A DNA stretch of 64,000 bases, taken from NCBI RefSeq assembly GCF_030817655.1, contig NZ_JAUSZM010000003.1, positions 6,634,001-6,698,000 on the forward strand, given 5' to 3'. This DNA comes from Streptomyces sp. V4I2. Lineage in GTDB: Bacteria; Actinomycetota; Actinomycetes; Streptomycetales; Streptomycetaceae. The notes below the pieces were generated by a model. It made no database searches, was not told the origin of the DNA, and saw only the letters and a program-made list of their open reading frames with translations. Below, one piece after another: positions 7,946 through 16,296 of the stretch. Position 1 is the first letter of the stretch, and every line of letters begins with the position of its first letter. A program made the translations under genes and the position numbers.

Positions 7946-8821
7946 TCAGCGCTCCGGCAGCGGCTCCATGACGTCGTCCAGCCATGTCCGCCATTCGGGT
8001 GCCCGCACCGCCGGTGCCGCCCGCATCGGCCGGGCCGTCCAGCCCGTCACGGGCCGGATTCCGTGCAGCGCGTTCACCAGCCACACCTCACGCCCGTCCA
8101 GCTCGGCCAGGGTCCGCTCGCGGTGGGCGACGCGGGTCCCGGTGCGCCAGGCCTGCTCCTGGAGGAGTCCGACGGTCACCCCGGGCAGGACGGGCAGCCG
8201 TGGCGGGGGCAGGCACAGGGTGTCGTCCTCCCACCACAGCACGCTGGCGGTGGCCGCCTCCAGCACCACTCCGGACGGCGCGATCAGCACCGCCTCCTCC
8301 GCGCCCTCGCCGGACGCCCGCCGCCGGATCCGGGCCAGGGCATCCAGGTCCGGGCCCTTGCGGCGGGGAACGGTCCGCGGATCGGACTGCCCCGCCGCCC
8401 ACACCCGTACACCGGAGCCGAGTGGCGGCGCGTGCCGCAACAGCACTCGCAACTCCAGCGAACCGGCGGCGAGTTCCACTCGGGGAAACCACTCACCGGT
8501 ACGCGGCAGCGCCGCTGTCATGTCCTGCCAGAACTCCATGAGCCGGCGCGACGGCGGACCACCGCACTCGCCGCACGCCCGCAGGAACCTCTCCCGGTGC
8601 CGCTCGAAGCCACGCACCCGACCGTCCCGCACCAGCCAGGAGTCCGCGACGAGCAACCGCCCCCCGACGGCCGCACCCGTCTCCGGCCGCAGACCCGGCG
8701 CGGCCCCTGCCGCCGACCACCCCCCGGCCGCCACCCCCGTGTCCGGGCCCGTGTCCGCCGCCACCGGGCCGTCGCCCGGTGTCCACCTCAACAGTCCTTC
8801 CGCAACCGGCAGTTGGGTCAC
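7946..8821 (-). CDS. pabC: Aminotransferase class IV, probable 4-amino-4-deoxychorismate lyase
   Basis: 291-residue class IV PLP enzyme (BCAT/D-amino acid aminotransferase fold). Visible are RRKGPDLDALARIRRRA (the Lys is the likely PLP Schiff base), EEAVLIAPSGVVLEAATASVLWW (the conserved E..xxSN-like strand) and the late LVNALHGIRPV block. PabC removes pyruvate from aminodeoxychorismate to give p-aminobenzoate. The role is supported by the fused PabAB in the same operon. GTG start 13 bp after the monooxygenase stop; last gene of the five-gene operon. Residues 25-50 are a Gly/Ala-rich low-complexity insertion. Confidence 0.85.
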   Translation of the reverse strand: MTQLPVAEGLLRWTPGDGPVAADTGPDTGVAAGGWSAAGAAPGLRPETGAAVGGRLLVADSWLVRDGRVRGFERHRERFLRACGECGGPPSRRLMEFWQDMTAALPRTGEWFPRVELAAGSLELRVLLRHAPPLGSGVRVWAAGQSDPRTVPRRKGPDLDALARIRRRASGEGAEEAVLIAPSGVVLEAATASVLWWEDDTLCLPPPRLPVLPGVTVGLLQEQAWRTGTRVAHRERTLAELDGREVWLVNALHGIRPVTGWTARPMRAAPAVRAPEWRTWLDDVMEPLPER

Positions 8822-8834
8822 CGCGATCCCCTCC

Positions 8835-10010
8835 TCAGTACTTTCCGCCGGCCACCACGGGCGCCCCGCCCCGCGGCCCGTAGGGCGCGTGCTCCAGCCA
8901 TGAACCGCACCACGGCAGCACCGGTGCGAGGGCCGCTGCGGCCTGCTGCTTGACCCGGACGATCCGCCGCCGAGGCCGCAGATGGTCCAGCGCCTTCCCG
9001 GCGGCCGCGCTGTTGAACAGGGCCGCAGCGCGCCGCACCGCGGCGAACTCGGCGACCGTCCCCGCCGTCCCCGCGATGGCGGCCGCCGCCGCTGCCGCGT
9101 CCGCGATCCCGCTGTTCATGCCGCGCGCCCCGAACGGCGGAAAGAGATGCGCCGCCTCCCCGACGAGCAGCACCCTCCCGTGCGGGTCGGTGAACGCGGC
9201 CGCGACCTTGCGCAGGAAGCGGTACGTCGACACCCACAGGATCCGCTCGGCGTACCCGTCCGCCACGACCGAGGGCAGCCACCGGCGTACGGCCTCCTCA
9301 CTGCCGTACGTCTCCTGCCGGTCGTCGTCCCGGCACTGCAGGTCGACCTGGAAGCCCCCGGTGAACGGCACCCGCATCACGCTGCGGCCGCCCACGCCCG
9401 GATGCTCGTAGTGGAAGACCCGCTCCAACGGGAGTTCGGCGCCGGGGATGTCGGCGACGTCGACGACGACGTGGAAGCCCTCCCCGTGACCGCCTTCCAT
9501 GGCGATGCCCAGTCCGCTGCGGAGCGTGGAGCGGGCGCCGTCGGCGGCGATCGCGTAGCCGCCGCTCCACACCCGCCCGTCCTCGTCGGTCAGCCGGACC
9601 CCGGTCGCCGTGGTGCGGACGTCCGTCACGCGGCAGTCCCACTCGAACTCCACCCCGGCTCGCTCGCAGGCGGTCCGCAGGAAGCGTTCGGTGTCCACCT
9701 GGCGCAGGCTGGTGAAGGGTGGGGTGCCCGAAGCGGGCGGATAGGTCCGGGAGTACACCTCGCGGCCCCGGTAGAGGGTGCGCCGGGTCCGCCAGGTCCG
9801 TCCGTACGACGTGATCTCGTCGGCGAGCCCGGGCCGCATCCCGTCGAGGAGACGCAGCGTCTCCCGGTGTACGAACAGGGCTCGGCTGCCCGGCCGTTCA
9901 CGGTCCTTCGGGTCGGCCTCCAGGAGGACGACCGGCAGCCCGTGCGCCCGCAGGGCGAGCGCCGCCGACAGACCGACGGGGCCGGCGCCGACGACCAGCA
10001 CCCGGTTCAC
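8835..10010 (-). CDS. FAD-dependent aromatic monooxygenase (PHBH-fold)
   Basis: 391-residue class A flavoprotein monooxygenase. The N-terminal Rossmann motif is VVGAGPVGLSAALALRAHG; the mid-protein DG-type motif is AIAADGARSTLRSGLG. The second FAD motif reads LLVGEAAHLFPPFGARGMN, with Glu where the family normally has GDAAH. Enzymes of this class hydroxylate activated aromatic rings with NAD(P)H and O2. In this operon the likely substrate is p-aminobenzoate or a derivative; ring hydroxylation and decarboxylative hydroxylation are both possible. GTG start at 10010 overlaps the ligase stop by 4 bp; upstream codons in this frame are shadow. Confidence 0.88.
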   Translation of the reverse strand: MNRVLVVGAGPVGLSAALALRAHGLPVVLLEADPKDRERPGSRALFVHRETLRLLDGMRPGLADEITSYGRTWRTRRTLYRGREVYSRTYPPASGTPPFTSLRQVDTERFLRTACERAGVEFEWDCRVTDVRTTATGVRLTDEDGRVWSGGYAIAADGARSTLRSGLGIAMEGGHGEGFHVVVDVADIPGAELPLERVFHYEHPGVGGRSVMRVPFTGGFQVDLQCRDDDRQETYGSEEAVRRWLPSVVADGYAERILWVSTYRFLRKVAAAFTDPHGRVLLVGEAAHLFPPFGARGMNSGIADAAAAAAAIAGTAGTVAEFAAVRRAAALFNSAAAGKALDHLRPRRRIVRVKQQAAAALAPVLPWCGSWLEHAPYGPRGGAPVVAGGKY

Positions 10011-11599
10011 GTGCCCGCGCTCTCGGCCAGCATGCGGGTGATCTCCACCCGCTTCACCTTCCACGTGGCGGTCATCGGCAGTTCCTCGAACCGCCACTGC
10101 CGCGGCTCGGCCATCGCCGGCAGATCGGCCGTGGCCTCCCGCCAGCGCTCCGCGTCCAGCGTCCGCTCGCCCCGCACGCACACCACCGGCACCGGCTCCC
10201 GGCCCGCGCCGGGCACGATGACGACCTCCCGCAGTTCCTCCAGCCGGGACATCAGCACGTCCTCGACCTCCAGATTGCTGTTCACCGAGTCGATCCGGTC
10301 GATCTCACGGTCGATCAGATGCAGGACACCCAGACGGCTGCGGTACCCCATGTCGCCCATCTGCCACCAGCCCCGGTCGAGTTGGCGCTCGTACTGCTCC
10401 CGCGCCCCGAGATAGGTGAGGATCAGCCCCCTGGTACGGGCCTCGATCCGGCCTGCCGTCCCGGGCGCCGCCCGCCTGCCGTCGGCGTCGGTGACCCGGA
10501 CCCGGGTGAACCCCGGTATCCCGATGCCGACCCGGCGGCCGTCCGAGCGAGCGGCACCGCGCCGGGTGAACCACTGGAACGCGACCGGCCCCGTCTCGCT
10601 CTGCCCGTACAGCTGGACCAGCCAGGGCGTACGCCGTCTCGAGGCGCCCAGCAGGCGCCGGACGGTCCGCGGATGGATCGCGTCGAACGTGGAGCCGTAC
10701 GCCTTGACCCGTGACAGCGGTGCCCCCGGTGCGTCGGCCAACTCCTCCCACAGTACGAAGGTGTTGGGATGCGTCTCCACGATCCCGGGCCGGTGCCGCA
10801 CCAGCAGCGGCCCCACGCTCGCCGGGTCCGGGTCGGTGATCAGCACCAGCGGACTGCCGAAGTGCAGCAGCACACCGAGCAGATGGTAGAAGCGCGAGTG
10901 CACGAACGACATGTGCAGGGCCGCGGTCTCGCCCCGGGTGGGCCAGCCCATCGCCTGCTGCGGTACCAGCCGGTTCCACATGGTCCGTGCGCAGTGCACG
11001 GCGAGCTTGGGAACGCCGGTGGTGCCCGAGCTGTGGGTGATCAGCGCGGGTTCCCGGGGGTGGAGCCGTACCGGCGAGGGCGGCTCGGTCCCGGCGTACT
11101 TCTCCAGGGGCACGGCGCCGGGAGCGTCGTCCACGGAGAGGGTGTCCCGCACGAGCCCGGACAGGTCGACGTCCTTGAGCGGGCCGTCCAGCTTCGCCCG
11201 GTCGGTGATCAGCCAGGGCCGCTGCAACCGCGCCAGCAACTGCCCCACGACGGGACCGGCCAGGGCGGGGGAGAGCAGCACCGGCACCGCTCCGATCCGG
11301 GAGACCGCGCAGGTCAGCAGCACGATGTCGACGTTGTCCGTCTTGTGCACGACCACCTGTTCCGACGGGCGTACCCCCGCCTCCCACAGCCGGCCCGACA
11401 GTTCCTCGACGACCTCGGCGAGCACCGGATAGCTCAGGTCGACCCCGAGCGACGGGTCGACGTCCAGCGGCCGGTCCAGGGTGACGAAGACGTCCCCGTG
11501 GCGGTCGGCCGCCCGCCGGAACAGCGGTCCGAGACAGAACGCGCGGTCGGTGAGCAGGAGTTGTTCGGTCATGAGGCTCTTCCTGTCTGCCATGGTCAC
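10007..11599 (-). CDS. Acyl-adenylate-forming enzyme (AMP-dependent ligase), second of two
   Basis: 530-residue member of the adenylate-forming superfamily. The P-loop-like motif is THSSGTTGVPKLAVH, the A5 region YGQSETGPVAF, the A7 region GWWQMGDMG, and the A10 Lys region lies at MTATWKVKRVE. It activates a carboxylic acid as acyl-AMP and then loads it on CoA, a carrier or an amine; no carrier protein is encoded nearby. It is not of the benzoate-CoA-ligase type of its neighbour, and its substrate is unknown. Start GTG 11599 (overlaps the previous stop) or ATG 11593. Both ends overlap neighbouring genes by 4 bp. Confidence 0.88.
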   Translation of the reverse strand: MTMADRKSLMTEQLLLTDRAFCLGPLFRRAADRHGDVFVTLDRPLDVDPSLGVDLSYPVLAEVVEELSGRLWEAGVRPSEQVVVHKTDNVDIVLLTCAVSRIGAVPVLLSPALAGPVVGQLLARLQRPWLITDRAKLDGPLKDVDLSGLVRDTLSVDDAPGAVPLEKYAGTEPPSPVRLHPREPALITHSSGTTGVPKLAVHCARTMWNRLVPQQAMGWPTRGETAALHMSFVHSRFYHLLGVLLHFGSPLVLITDPDPASVGPLLVRHRPGIVETHPNTFVLWEELADAPGAPLSRVKAYGSTFDAIHPRTVRRLLGASRRRTPWLVQLYGQSETGPVAFQWFTRRGAARSDGRRVGIGIPGFTRVRVTDADGRRAAPGTAGRIEARTRGLILTYLGAREQYERQLDRGWWQMGDMGYRSRLGVLHLIDREIDRIDSVNSNLEVEDVLMSRLEELREVVIVPGAGREPVPVVCVRGERTLDAERWREATADLPAMAEPRQWRFEELPMTATWKVKRVEITRMLAESAGT

Positions 11600-13218
11600 C
11601 AGGCGCCCTTGCGGACCAGGTGACGGCGGAGCTTTCCGGTTGGGGTACGAGGCAGGGACGGGACGAGGCTGACGCTGCGGGGAACCTTGAAGGCGGCCAG
11701 GTGCTCCCGCGCCAGCCGGATCAAGTCGTCCTCCAGACCGGTCGGCGGCGCTGCCACGGGCACGGCGAAGGCACGCAGCCTGCTGAAACCGCGCCCGTCC
11801 CGCACGGCCGCGACCGCGACCTCCCGCACCGCCGGATGCGTCCGCAGTACGGCCTCCACCTCCAGCGGGGAGACAGTGATACCGCCGACCATCTCCATGT
11901 CGTCGCTGCGGCCCAGATGCCGGTAGCTGCCGTCCGGTTCACGGCGCGCCCGGTCCCGGGTGGCGAGCCAGCCGCCGGACAGGGCGCGGGCCGTCTCCTC
12001 GGGCCGGTTCAGATAGCCGGGCGTCACCGTCGGCCCGCGCACCCACAGTTCGCCCTCCGCCCCGTCCGGCACCGGTCGCCCGCCACGGTCCCGCAGCTCC
12101 ACTTCGAAGCCGGGCACGGGACGGCCGACGGTGCCGGGACGGTTGTACTCGTAGCTGTTGGCGCAGAACGCGTGCCCCGCCTCAGTGGAGCCGATCTGCT
12201 CCAGCACCGGCGCGCCGAGCAGTTCGGCGACCTGCCTCCCGAGCTCGGTCGGCATGCTCTCGCCGGCCGACACCGCGGCGCGTACCGAGGCGAAGCAGGC
12301 CGCGTGGCCGCTGCCCCGGTCGGCCGTCAGCGCGGCGTACGCCGACGGCACGGAGTACAGCAGCGTCACCCGGTGCCGGGCGATCAGCTCGTCGACGGCG
12401 GCCGGGGTCGGTCGGCGGTCAACCAGCACGGCCGACGAACCCGAGAAGAGCGGGAAGACGAAGGCGTTGCCGAAGCCGTACGCGAAGTACAGCTTCGACA
12501 CCGACAGCGTGACGTCGTCCTGGGTGATCCGCAGCACCCGCCGCCCGATCAGGTCGTGGTACGTCCTCGGGTCGCCGTGCGTGTGCACGACACCCTTGGG
12601 GCGTCCCGTTGTGCCGGAGGTGTACTGGACGTAGAGCGGGGTATGCGCGTCGACCGGATGCGCCGGTGCCGGGTCGGTGGCCGGGCTGAGCGCGAGGAAC
12701 TGGTCGGCGCCGAGGCATGCCCGGCCGCTGAAGCGGTCCTCCAGGCCAGGTCCGGTCACGCACAGCACGGCCTCGGTGTCCCCGGCCATGAACGTGTGGT
12801 CGGCCGCGAAGAGTTCGGGATTGACCAGGACCGCCACGGCCCCGAGCCGGGCGGTGGCGAGGAAGGCCGTCACCCAGGCGATCCCGTCGGGCAGGGCGAG
12901 CAGCACCCGGTCACCGGGGCGCACACCGTGCCCGGCGAGCACACCGGCCGCGCGGGCCGCGAGAGCGTGTACCTCGCCGTGCGTCCAGACCCGGTGGCCC
13001 TGGTGGAAGGCGGCCCGTCCGGTCCACCCGCGCCGCTCGGCGAGGCCGGCGAGCTGCGCGGCGAGGTTGCCGGGGGCGTCCGCGTCGAGCGGGGAGGGCA
13101 CGGGACCGGCCGAGGGCGGCGTGGGACGGGGGCTCGTCGTCGGGCCGGTTTGTCCGTGATGGTCGGCAGCGGTTGTCGTGGGGCCGGTTTGTCCGTGACG
13201 GTCGGCGGCGGTCGTCAT
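11596..13218 (-). CDS. Benzoate-CoA ligase family protein (probable aminobenzoate-CoA ligase)
   Basis: 540-residue adenylate-forming ligase with motif A3 YVQYTSGTTGRPKGVVH, A5 EQIGSTEAGHAF, A7 ...TRDRARREPDG and the A10 lysine in PRTPTGKLRRH. The segment SVSKLYFAYGFGNAFVFPL matches the benzoate-CoA ligase signature. In an operon that makes p-aminobenzoate, 4-aminobenzoyl-AMP/CoA formation is the natural inference. ATG 13218 overlaps the PabAB stop (ATGA). The first 26 residues are two copies of a 13-residue unit, an in-frame tandem duplication, and are probably not part of the fold. Confidence 0.88.
   Translation of the reverse strand: MTTAADRHGQTGPTTTAADHHGQTGPTTSPRPTPPSAGPVPSPLDADAPGNLAAQLAGLAERRGWTGRAAFHQGHRVWTHGEVHALAARAAGVLAGHGVRPGDRVLLALPDGIAWVTAFLATARLGAVAVLVNPELFAADHTFMAGDTEAVLCVTGPGLEDRFSGRACLGADQFLALSPATDPAPAHPVDAHTPLYVQYTSGTTGRPKGVVHTHGDPRTYHDLIGRRVLRITQDDVTLSVSKLYFAYGFGNAFVFPLFSGSSAVLVDRRPTPAAVDELIARHRVTLLYSVPSAYAALTADRGSGHAACFASVRAAVSAGESMPTELGRQVAELLGAPVLEQIGSTEAGHAFCANSYEYNRPGTVGRPVPGFEVELRDRGGRPVPDGAEGELWVRGPTVTPGYLNRPEETARALSGGWLATRDRARREPDGSYRHLGRSDDMEMVGGITVSPLEVEAVLRTHPAVREVAVAAVRDGRGFSRLRAFAVPVAAPPTGLEDDLIRLAREHLAAFKVPRSVSLVPSLPRTPTGKLRRHLVRKGAW
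13141..13218. repeat. 39-bp in-frame tandem duplication at the ligase start
   Basis: Two 39-bp units, 13141-13179 and 13180-13218, differ at a handful of positions. On the minus strand they encode MTTAADRHGQTGP and TTTAADHHGQTGP, the first 26 residues of the benzoate-CoA-ligase-like protein. Confidence 0.85.
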
Positions 13219-15479
13219 CGGGCCGGCTCCTCGGTGACGGTCTTCGGCATCCGGGTGTCGGTCCGCTCCCGTTGCTCCCGGATCCGGGCGACCGCGTGCT
13301 CCCGGTGCGCCCGCATCTGCGCGGCCGTCTTCAGCAGCATCTCGTCGTACTCCGCGACCGGATCCGAGTCGAGGACTATCGCCCCGCCCGCGCCCAACCG
13401 CATCAGCCCGTCGGTGAGTACGGCCGTACGGATCACGATGCTGAGATCCGCGCCGCCGCCGCACCCCAGGTAGCCGAGGGCTCCGGAGTAGACGCCGCGG
13501 GCCTCGGTCTCCAACGAGTCGATGATCTCCATCGTGCGCAGCTTCGGCGCGCCGGTCATGGAGCCGCCGGGAAAACAGGCGCGCACGCAGTCCACCGCGT
13601 CCGTGCCCTCGCGCAGCCGGCCCTCGACGGTGGAGACCAGCTGGTGGACGGTGGCGTACGTCTCGGTGGCCATCAGCCGGGGGACCCGTACCGTCCCGGT
13701 CCGGCAGACCCGGCCCAGATCATTGCGGAGCAGGTCGACGATCATCAGGTTCTCGGCGCGGGTCTTGGCGTCCGTCGCGAGCGCGTCCCTGAGCCGGGCG
13801 TCCTCCTCCGGCCCGTCCCCGCGGGGCGCGGTGCCCTTGACGGGTCTGGCCTCGGCGACGCCGTCCCGGCTGATCCGCAGGAAACGCTCGGGGGAGGAGC
13901 CGGCCACGTCGAGGTCCTTGAACCGCAGGAAGGCCGCGTACGGTGCCGGGTTGACGCGCCGCAGGACCCGGTAGAAGTCGTAGGCGTCGGGCGGGGCGGG
14001 CAAGCGGGCGGCGTCGGTCAGACAGACCTCGTAGCTGGTGCCCGCCCGCAGCTCCCGTCGGCAGGCCTCGATGTCCGCGAGGTAGGTCGCCCGGTCGCGC
14101 ACCAGCCAGGGCTCGGCGGCGAGGAGGTCGGGCTCGGGGACCGGCGCGGACCGGGACGGCGCCTCGACTGCGGGGCTCATGTCGGCCCCGACACAGGCGA
14201 GTCGGGCAAGCGTGCCGTCCAGCCAGTCCGTGGCCTCCCGCCCGGCCTGCGGGGTGTCCTCCGCCAGGCAGACCGCGTAGGTGAAGTCCTCCTGATGGTC
14301 GACCGCGATCAGTCGGTCGGCGAACAGCCAGCAGGCGTCCGGTGTGTCGGAGGAGTGTCGGTTCGGCGAGCCGCAGTCGGCCTTCGTCTCGTAGCCGAAG
14401 TAGCCGACGTAGCCGCCGGTGAAGTCGAAGGGCAGACCGGTGGCGTCCACCCGCCGGCTGGCCAACTGCCGCTTCAGATAGTCGAAGACGCTCGCCGTGA
14501 CCTTGCGCGGCGGTCGCCCCGCCCGTTCGATCTCACAGCGTCCGGTGCCGACGTCGTACCGCACGAACTCGCTGAGTGGCCCGCTGTCGTCCCCGAGGAA
14601 CGAGAACCGCGACCGGCCCGGCTCGACCAGCGAACTGTCCAGCCAGAACGCCCGCTCGGCGGCGGCGTACATCCGTGTGAAGGCCGCCTCCGTGTCGACC
14701 GCGCCGGCGATGCGGCGGGTGTGCAGCCGGTAGGAGGGGCCGCCGGAACGTCGGGGGCGCGGGATGGACACACGGGAGGGCGGCGGTGTGTCCGTGGCGG
14801 ACGGCGTGGTGGTGGCCGCCGGTGCCGCGGTGGCCGGCGGGCGGGGGATCGCCGCCTCGGTCGGGGGTACGGCCGTGTTCTTCGTGCGCGGCTTGCGGGC
14901 CCGTTCCGCCGTGAGATTGCGGAAGTTCACGAGCATGCGGTGGCCGTGCTCGGTCAGAATGGACTCCGGGTGGAACTGCACGCCCCACAGCGGGCGGGTG
15001 CGGTGTCGCAGCCCCATCAGTACACCGTCCTCGGCCCACGCGGTGGCCTCCAGCGTGTCGGGCAGCGGCTCGCGCACGGCCAGCGAGTGGTAGCGGACCG
15101 CGGTGAAGCCCTGCGGCACCCCCTCGAACAGGTCCTGGCCGTCGTGCCGTACGGAGGTCAGGTGCCCGTGCCGGGGCTTCGGGGCCGGTCCCACCCGGGC
15201 GCGCTCCGCGAGGGCGATGCCCTGGTGGCCCAGGCAGACGCCCAGCACGGGCACCTGGGACTCGGCCAGCAGGCGGGCGCTGATGCCGAAGTCGCGGCCC
15301 TGCGCCGGGTGCCCAGGGCCCGGCGACACCAGCACGTTGTCGAATTCCGCAAGATCCGGAATCGAGTCGCCGGGGGTGTCATTGAGGATCACCACCGGCT
15401 CCTCGCCGTTCACCTCGGCGATCAGCTGGAACAGGTTGTACGTGTACGAGTCGTAATTGTCGATGAGCAGGGTCTTCAC
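13215..15479 (-). CDS. pabAB: Fused aminodeoxychorismate synthase (PabA-PabB)
   Basis: 754 residues. Residues 1-190 are a class I glutamine amidotransferase with nucleophile C82 in GVCLGHQG and H170/E172 in HPES; PGPGHP forms the oxyanion region. A Pro/Thr/Ala linker (195-245) joins a chorismate-binding domain (250-745). K548 in RPVKGTAPRG is the lysine diagnostic of PabB; anthranilate synthases have Ala there. The enzyme converts chorismate and glutamine to 4-amino-4-deoxychorismate. Fused PabAB proteins typify antibiotic clusters using p-aminobenzoate (candicidin, chloramphenicol) rather than folate genes. GTG start; first gene of the five-gene coupled operon. Confidence 0.95.
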   Translation of the reverse strand: MKTLLIDNYDSYTYNLFQLIAEVNGEEPVVILNDTPGDSIPDLAEFDNVLVSPGPGHPAQGRDFGISARLLAESQVPVLGVCLGHQGIALAERARVGPAPKPRHGHLTSVRHDGQDLFEGVPQGFTAVRYHSLAVREPLPDTLEATAWAEDGVLMGLRHRTRPLWGVQFHPESILTEHGHRMLVNFRNLTAERARKPRTKNTAVPPTEAAIPRPPATAAPAATTTPSATDTPPPSRVSIPRPRRSGGPSYRLHTRRIAGAVDTEAAFTRMYAAAERAFWLDSSLVEPGRSRFSFLGDDSGPLSEFVRYDVGTGRCEIERAGRPPRKVTASVFDYLKRQLASRRVDATGLPFDFTGGYVGYFGYETKADCGSPNRHSSDTPDACWLFADRLIAVDHQEDFTYAVCLAEDTPQAGREATDWLDGTLARLACVGADMSPAVEAPSRSAPVPEPDLLAAEPWLVRDRATYLADIEACRRELRAGTSYEVCLTDAARLPAPPDAYDFYRVLRRVNPAPYAAFLRFKDLDVAGSSPERFLRISRDGVAEARPVKGTAPRGDGPEEDARLRDALATDAKTRAENLMIVDLLRNDLGRVCRTGTVRVPRLMATETYATVHQLVSTVEGRLREGTDAVDCVRACFPGGSMTGAPKLRTMEIIDSLETEARGVYSGALGYLGCGGGADLSIVIRTAVLTDGLMRLGAGGAIVLDSDPVAEYDEMLLKTAAQMRAHREHAVARIREQRERTDTRMPKTVTEEPAR

Positions 15480-15509
15480 CGGCCCACCTCCCTTGCGTTG
15501 TTCTCTGGT

Positions 15510-16088
15510 CTACGCGGTCCTTTTGTGCCGTCCGCGGAGCGCCCGGAGCGGTGGATACAGCCATTTCTTGAAGAAACGCTGAAGGCGCGGCATCAGAATC
15601 CAGGTGACGACAGCCGTCACGCACAGACACAACAGCAGCGTACGGATGAACGGATTGAGGTCGCCGAGATAGGGCAACACAATCAGGTTGAACAGAAGCA
15701 CCGGCGGGAACACGGCGCTCATATTCACAAACCATAGTTTCCATTTCGACGGAGGGGCCGGCGGCGCGGGGGGCCGGTCGGTCTGGGCGTCGAACCACGC
15801 CTTCGCACCCCGGACGCTCCGGCGGCCCGTCTGCCGGGCGATCGACTCCGCGCGAAGGTCCCACTGTCTGCGGGTGGTGGAGTTCTCCCAGGCCAGGGCA
15901 GCTCCCTCACTGACGAAGCGATAGACGACATGCCACTCCGCCTCTCCGTCGACAAGGACACCACCCCCCAGGAAACCTGGCTGCTCCGCACTCGCGCCCA
16001 GCATGGCCCACCCCCAGGAGCGGAAGTCTCCTTCGTGGCCCGGCGCCACGTGATAGGCCACGGTGACGGTGACGGGATTACTGGTCAC
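15510..16088 (-). CDS. ABM-domain (antibiotic biosynthesis monooxygenase-like) membrane protein
   Basis: 192 residues. The N-terminal ~100 residues form a ferredoxin-like ABM domain (VTVAYHVAPGHEGDFRSWG, then GGGVLVDGEAEWHVVYRF). Two transmembrane helices follow (FVNMSAVFPPVLLFNLIVLP and TLLLCLCVTAVVTWILMP) and a basic C-terminus. Soluble ABM proteins are cofactorless quinone-forming monooxygenases; membrane-tailed forms are uncharacterised as far as I know. GTG start at 16088; the gene lies 30 bp upstream of PabAB on the same strand and is likely the operon's first gene, though its biosynthetic role is only inferred. Confidence 0.78.
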   Translation of the reverse strand: MTSNPVTVTVAYHVAPGHEGDFRSWGWAMLGASAEQPGFLGGGVLVDGEAEWHVVYRFVSEGAALAWENSTTRRQWDLRAESIARQTGRRSVRGAKAWFDAQTDRPPAPPAPPSKWKLWFVNMSAVFPPVLLFNLIVLPYLGDLNPFIRTLLLCLCVTAVVTWILMPRLQRFFKKWLYPPLRALRGRHKRTA

Positions 16089-16296
16089 TCAGTCGAGTAC
16101 GCGCATAAGAGCGGGGCCGTTCAAATATTCAACGAAGTTTTTGGGCTGTCCGGAACGTGGCTCTTTGTGTGCCTTTCGGCATCCTTGGGCTCGTGCGTCC
16201 GGGGGTACTGCGGGTAACTTTGATCGAATTCACGGAAGCGCTTGCCGGGGAGTTGGTAAAAGTTGCACCATCGCCTTCCCCGATCTAAGGAGTTCC
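16089..16296. other. Divergent promoter region of the p-aminobenzoate/DUF3050 locus
   Basis: About 208 bp, markedly AT-richer than its surroundings (for example TTCAAATATTCAACGAAG near 16120-16137 and GGTAACTTTGATCG near 16212-16225), between the divergent ABM and DUF3050 genes. It probably carries both promoters. AAGGAG ends 5 bp before the DUF3050 ATG. No clear operator palindrome was found. Confidence 0.5.

Noticed and set aside
13173..15737. 854-codon plus-strand frame opposite PabAB
   Set aside because: Composition is a shadow of the minus-strand gene, which has complete catalytic motifs.
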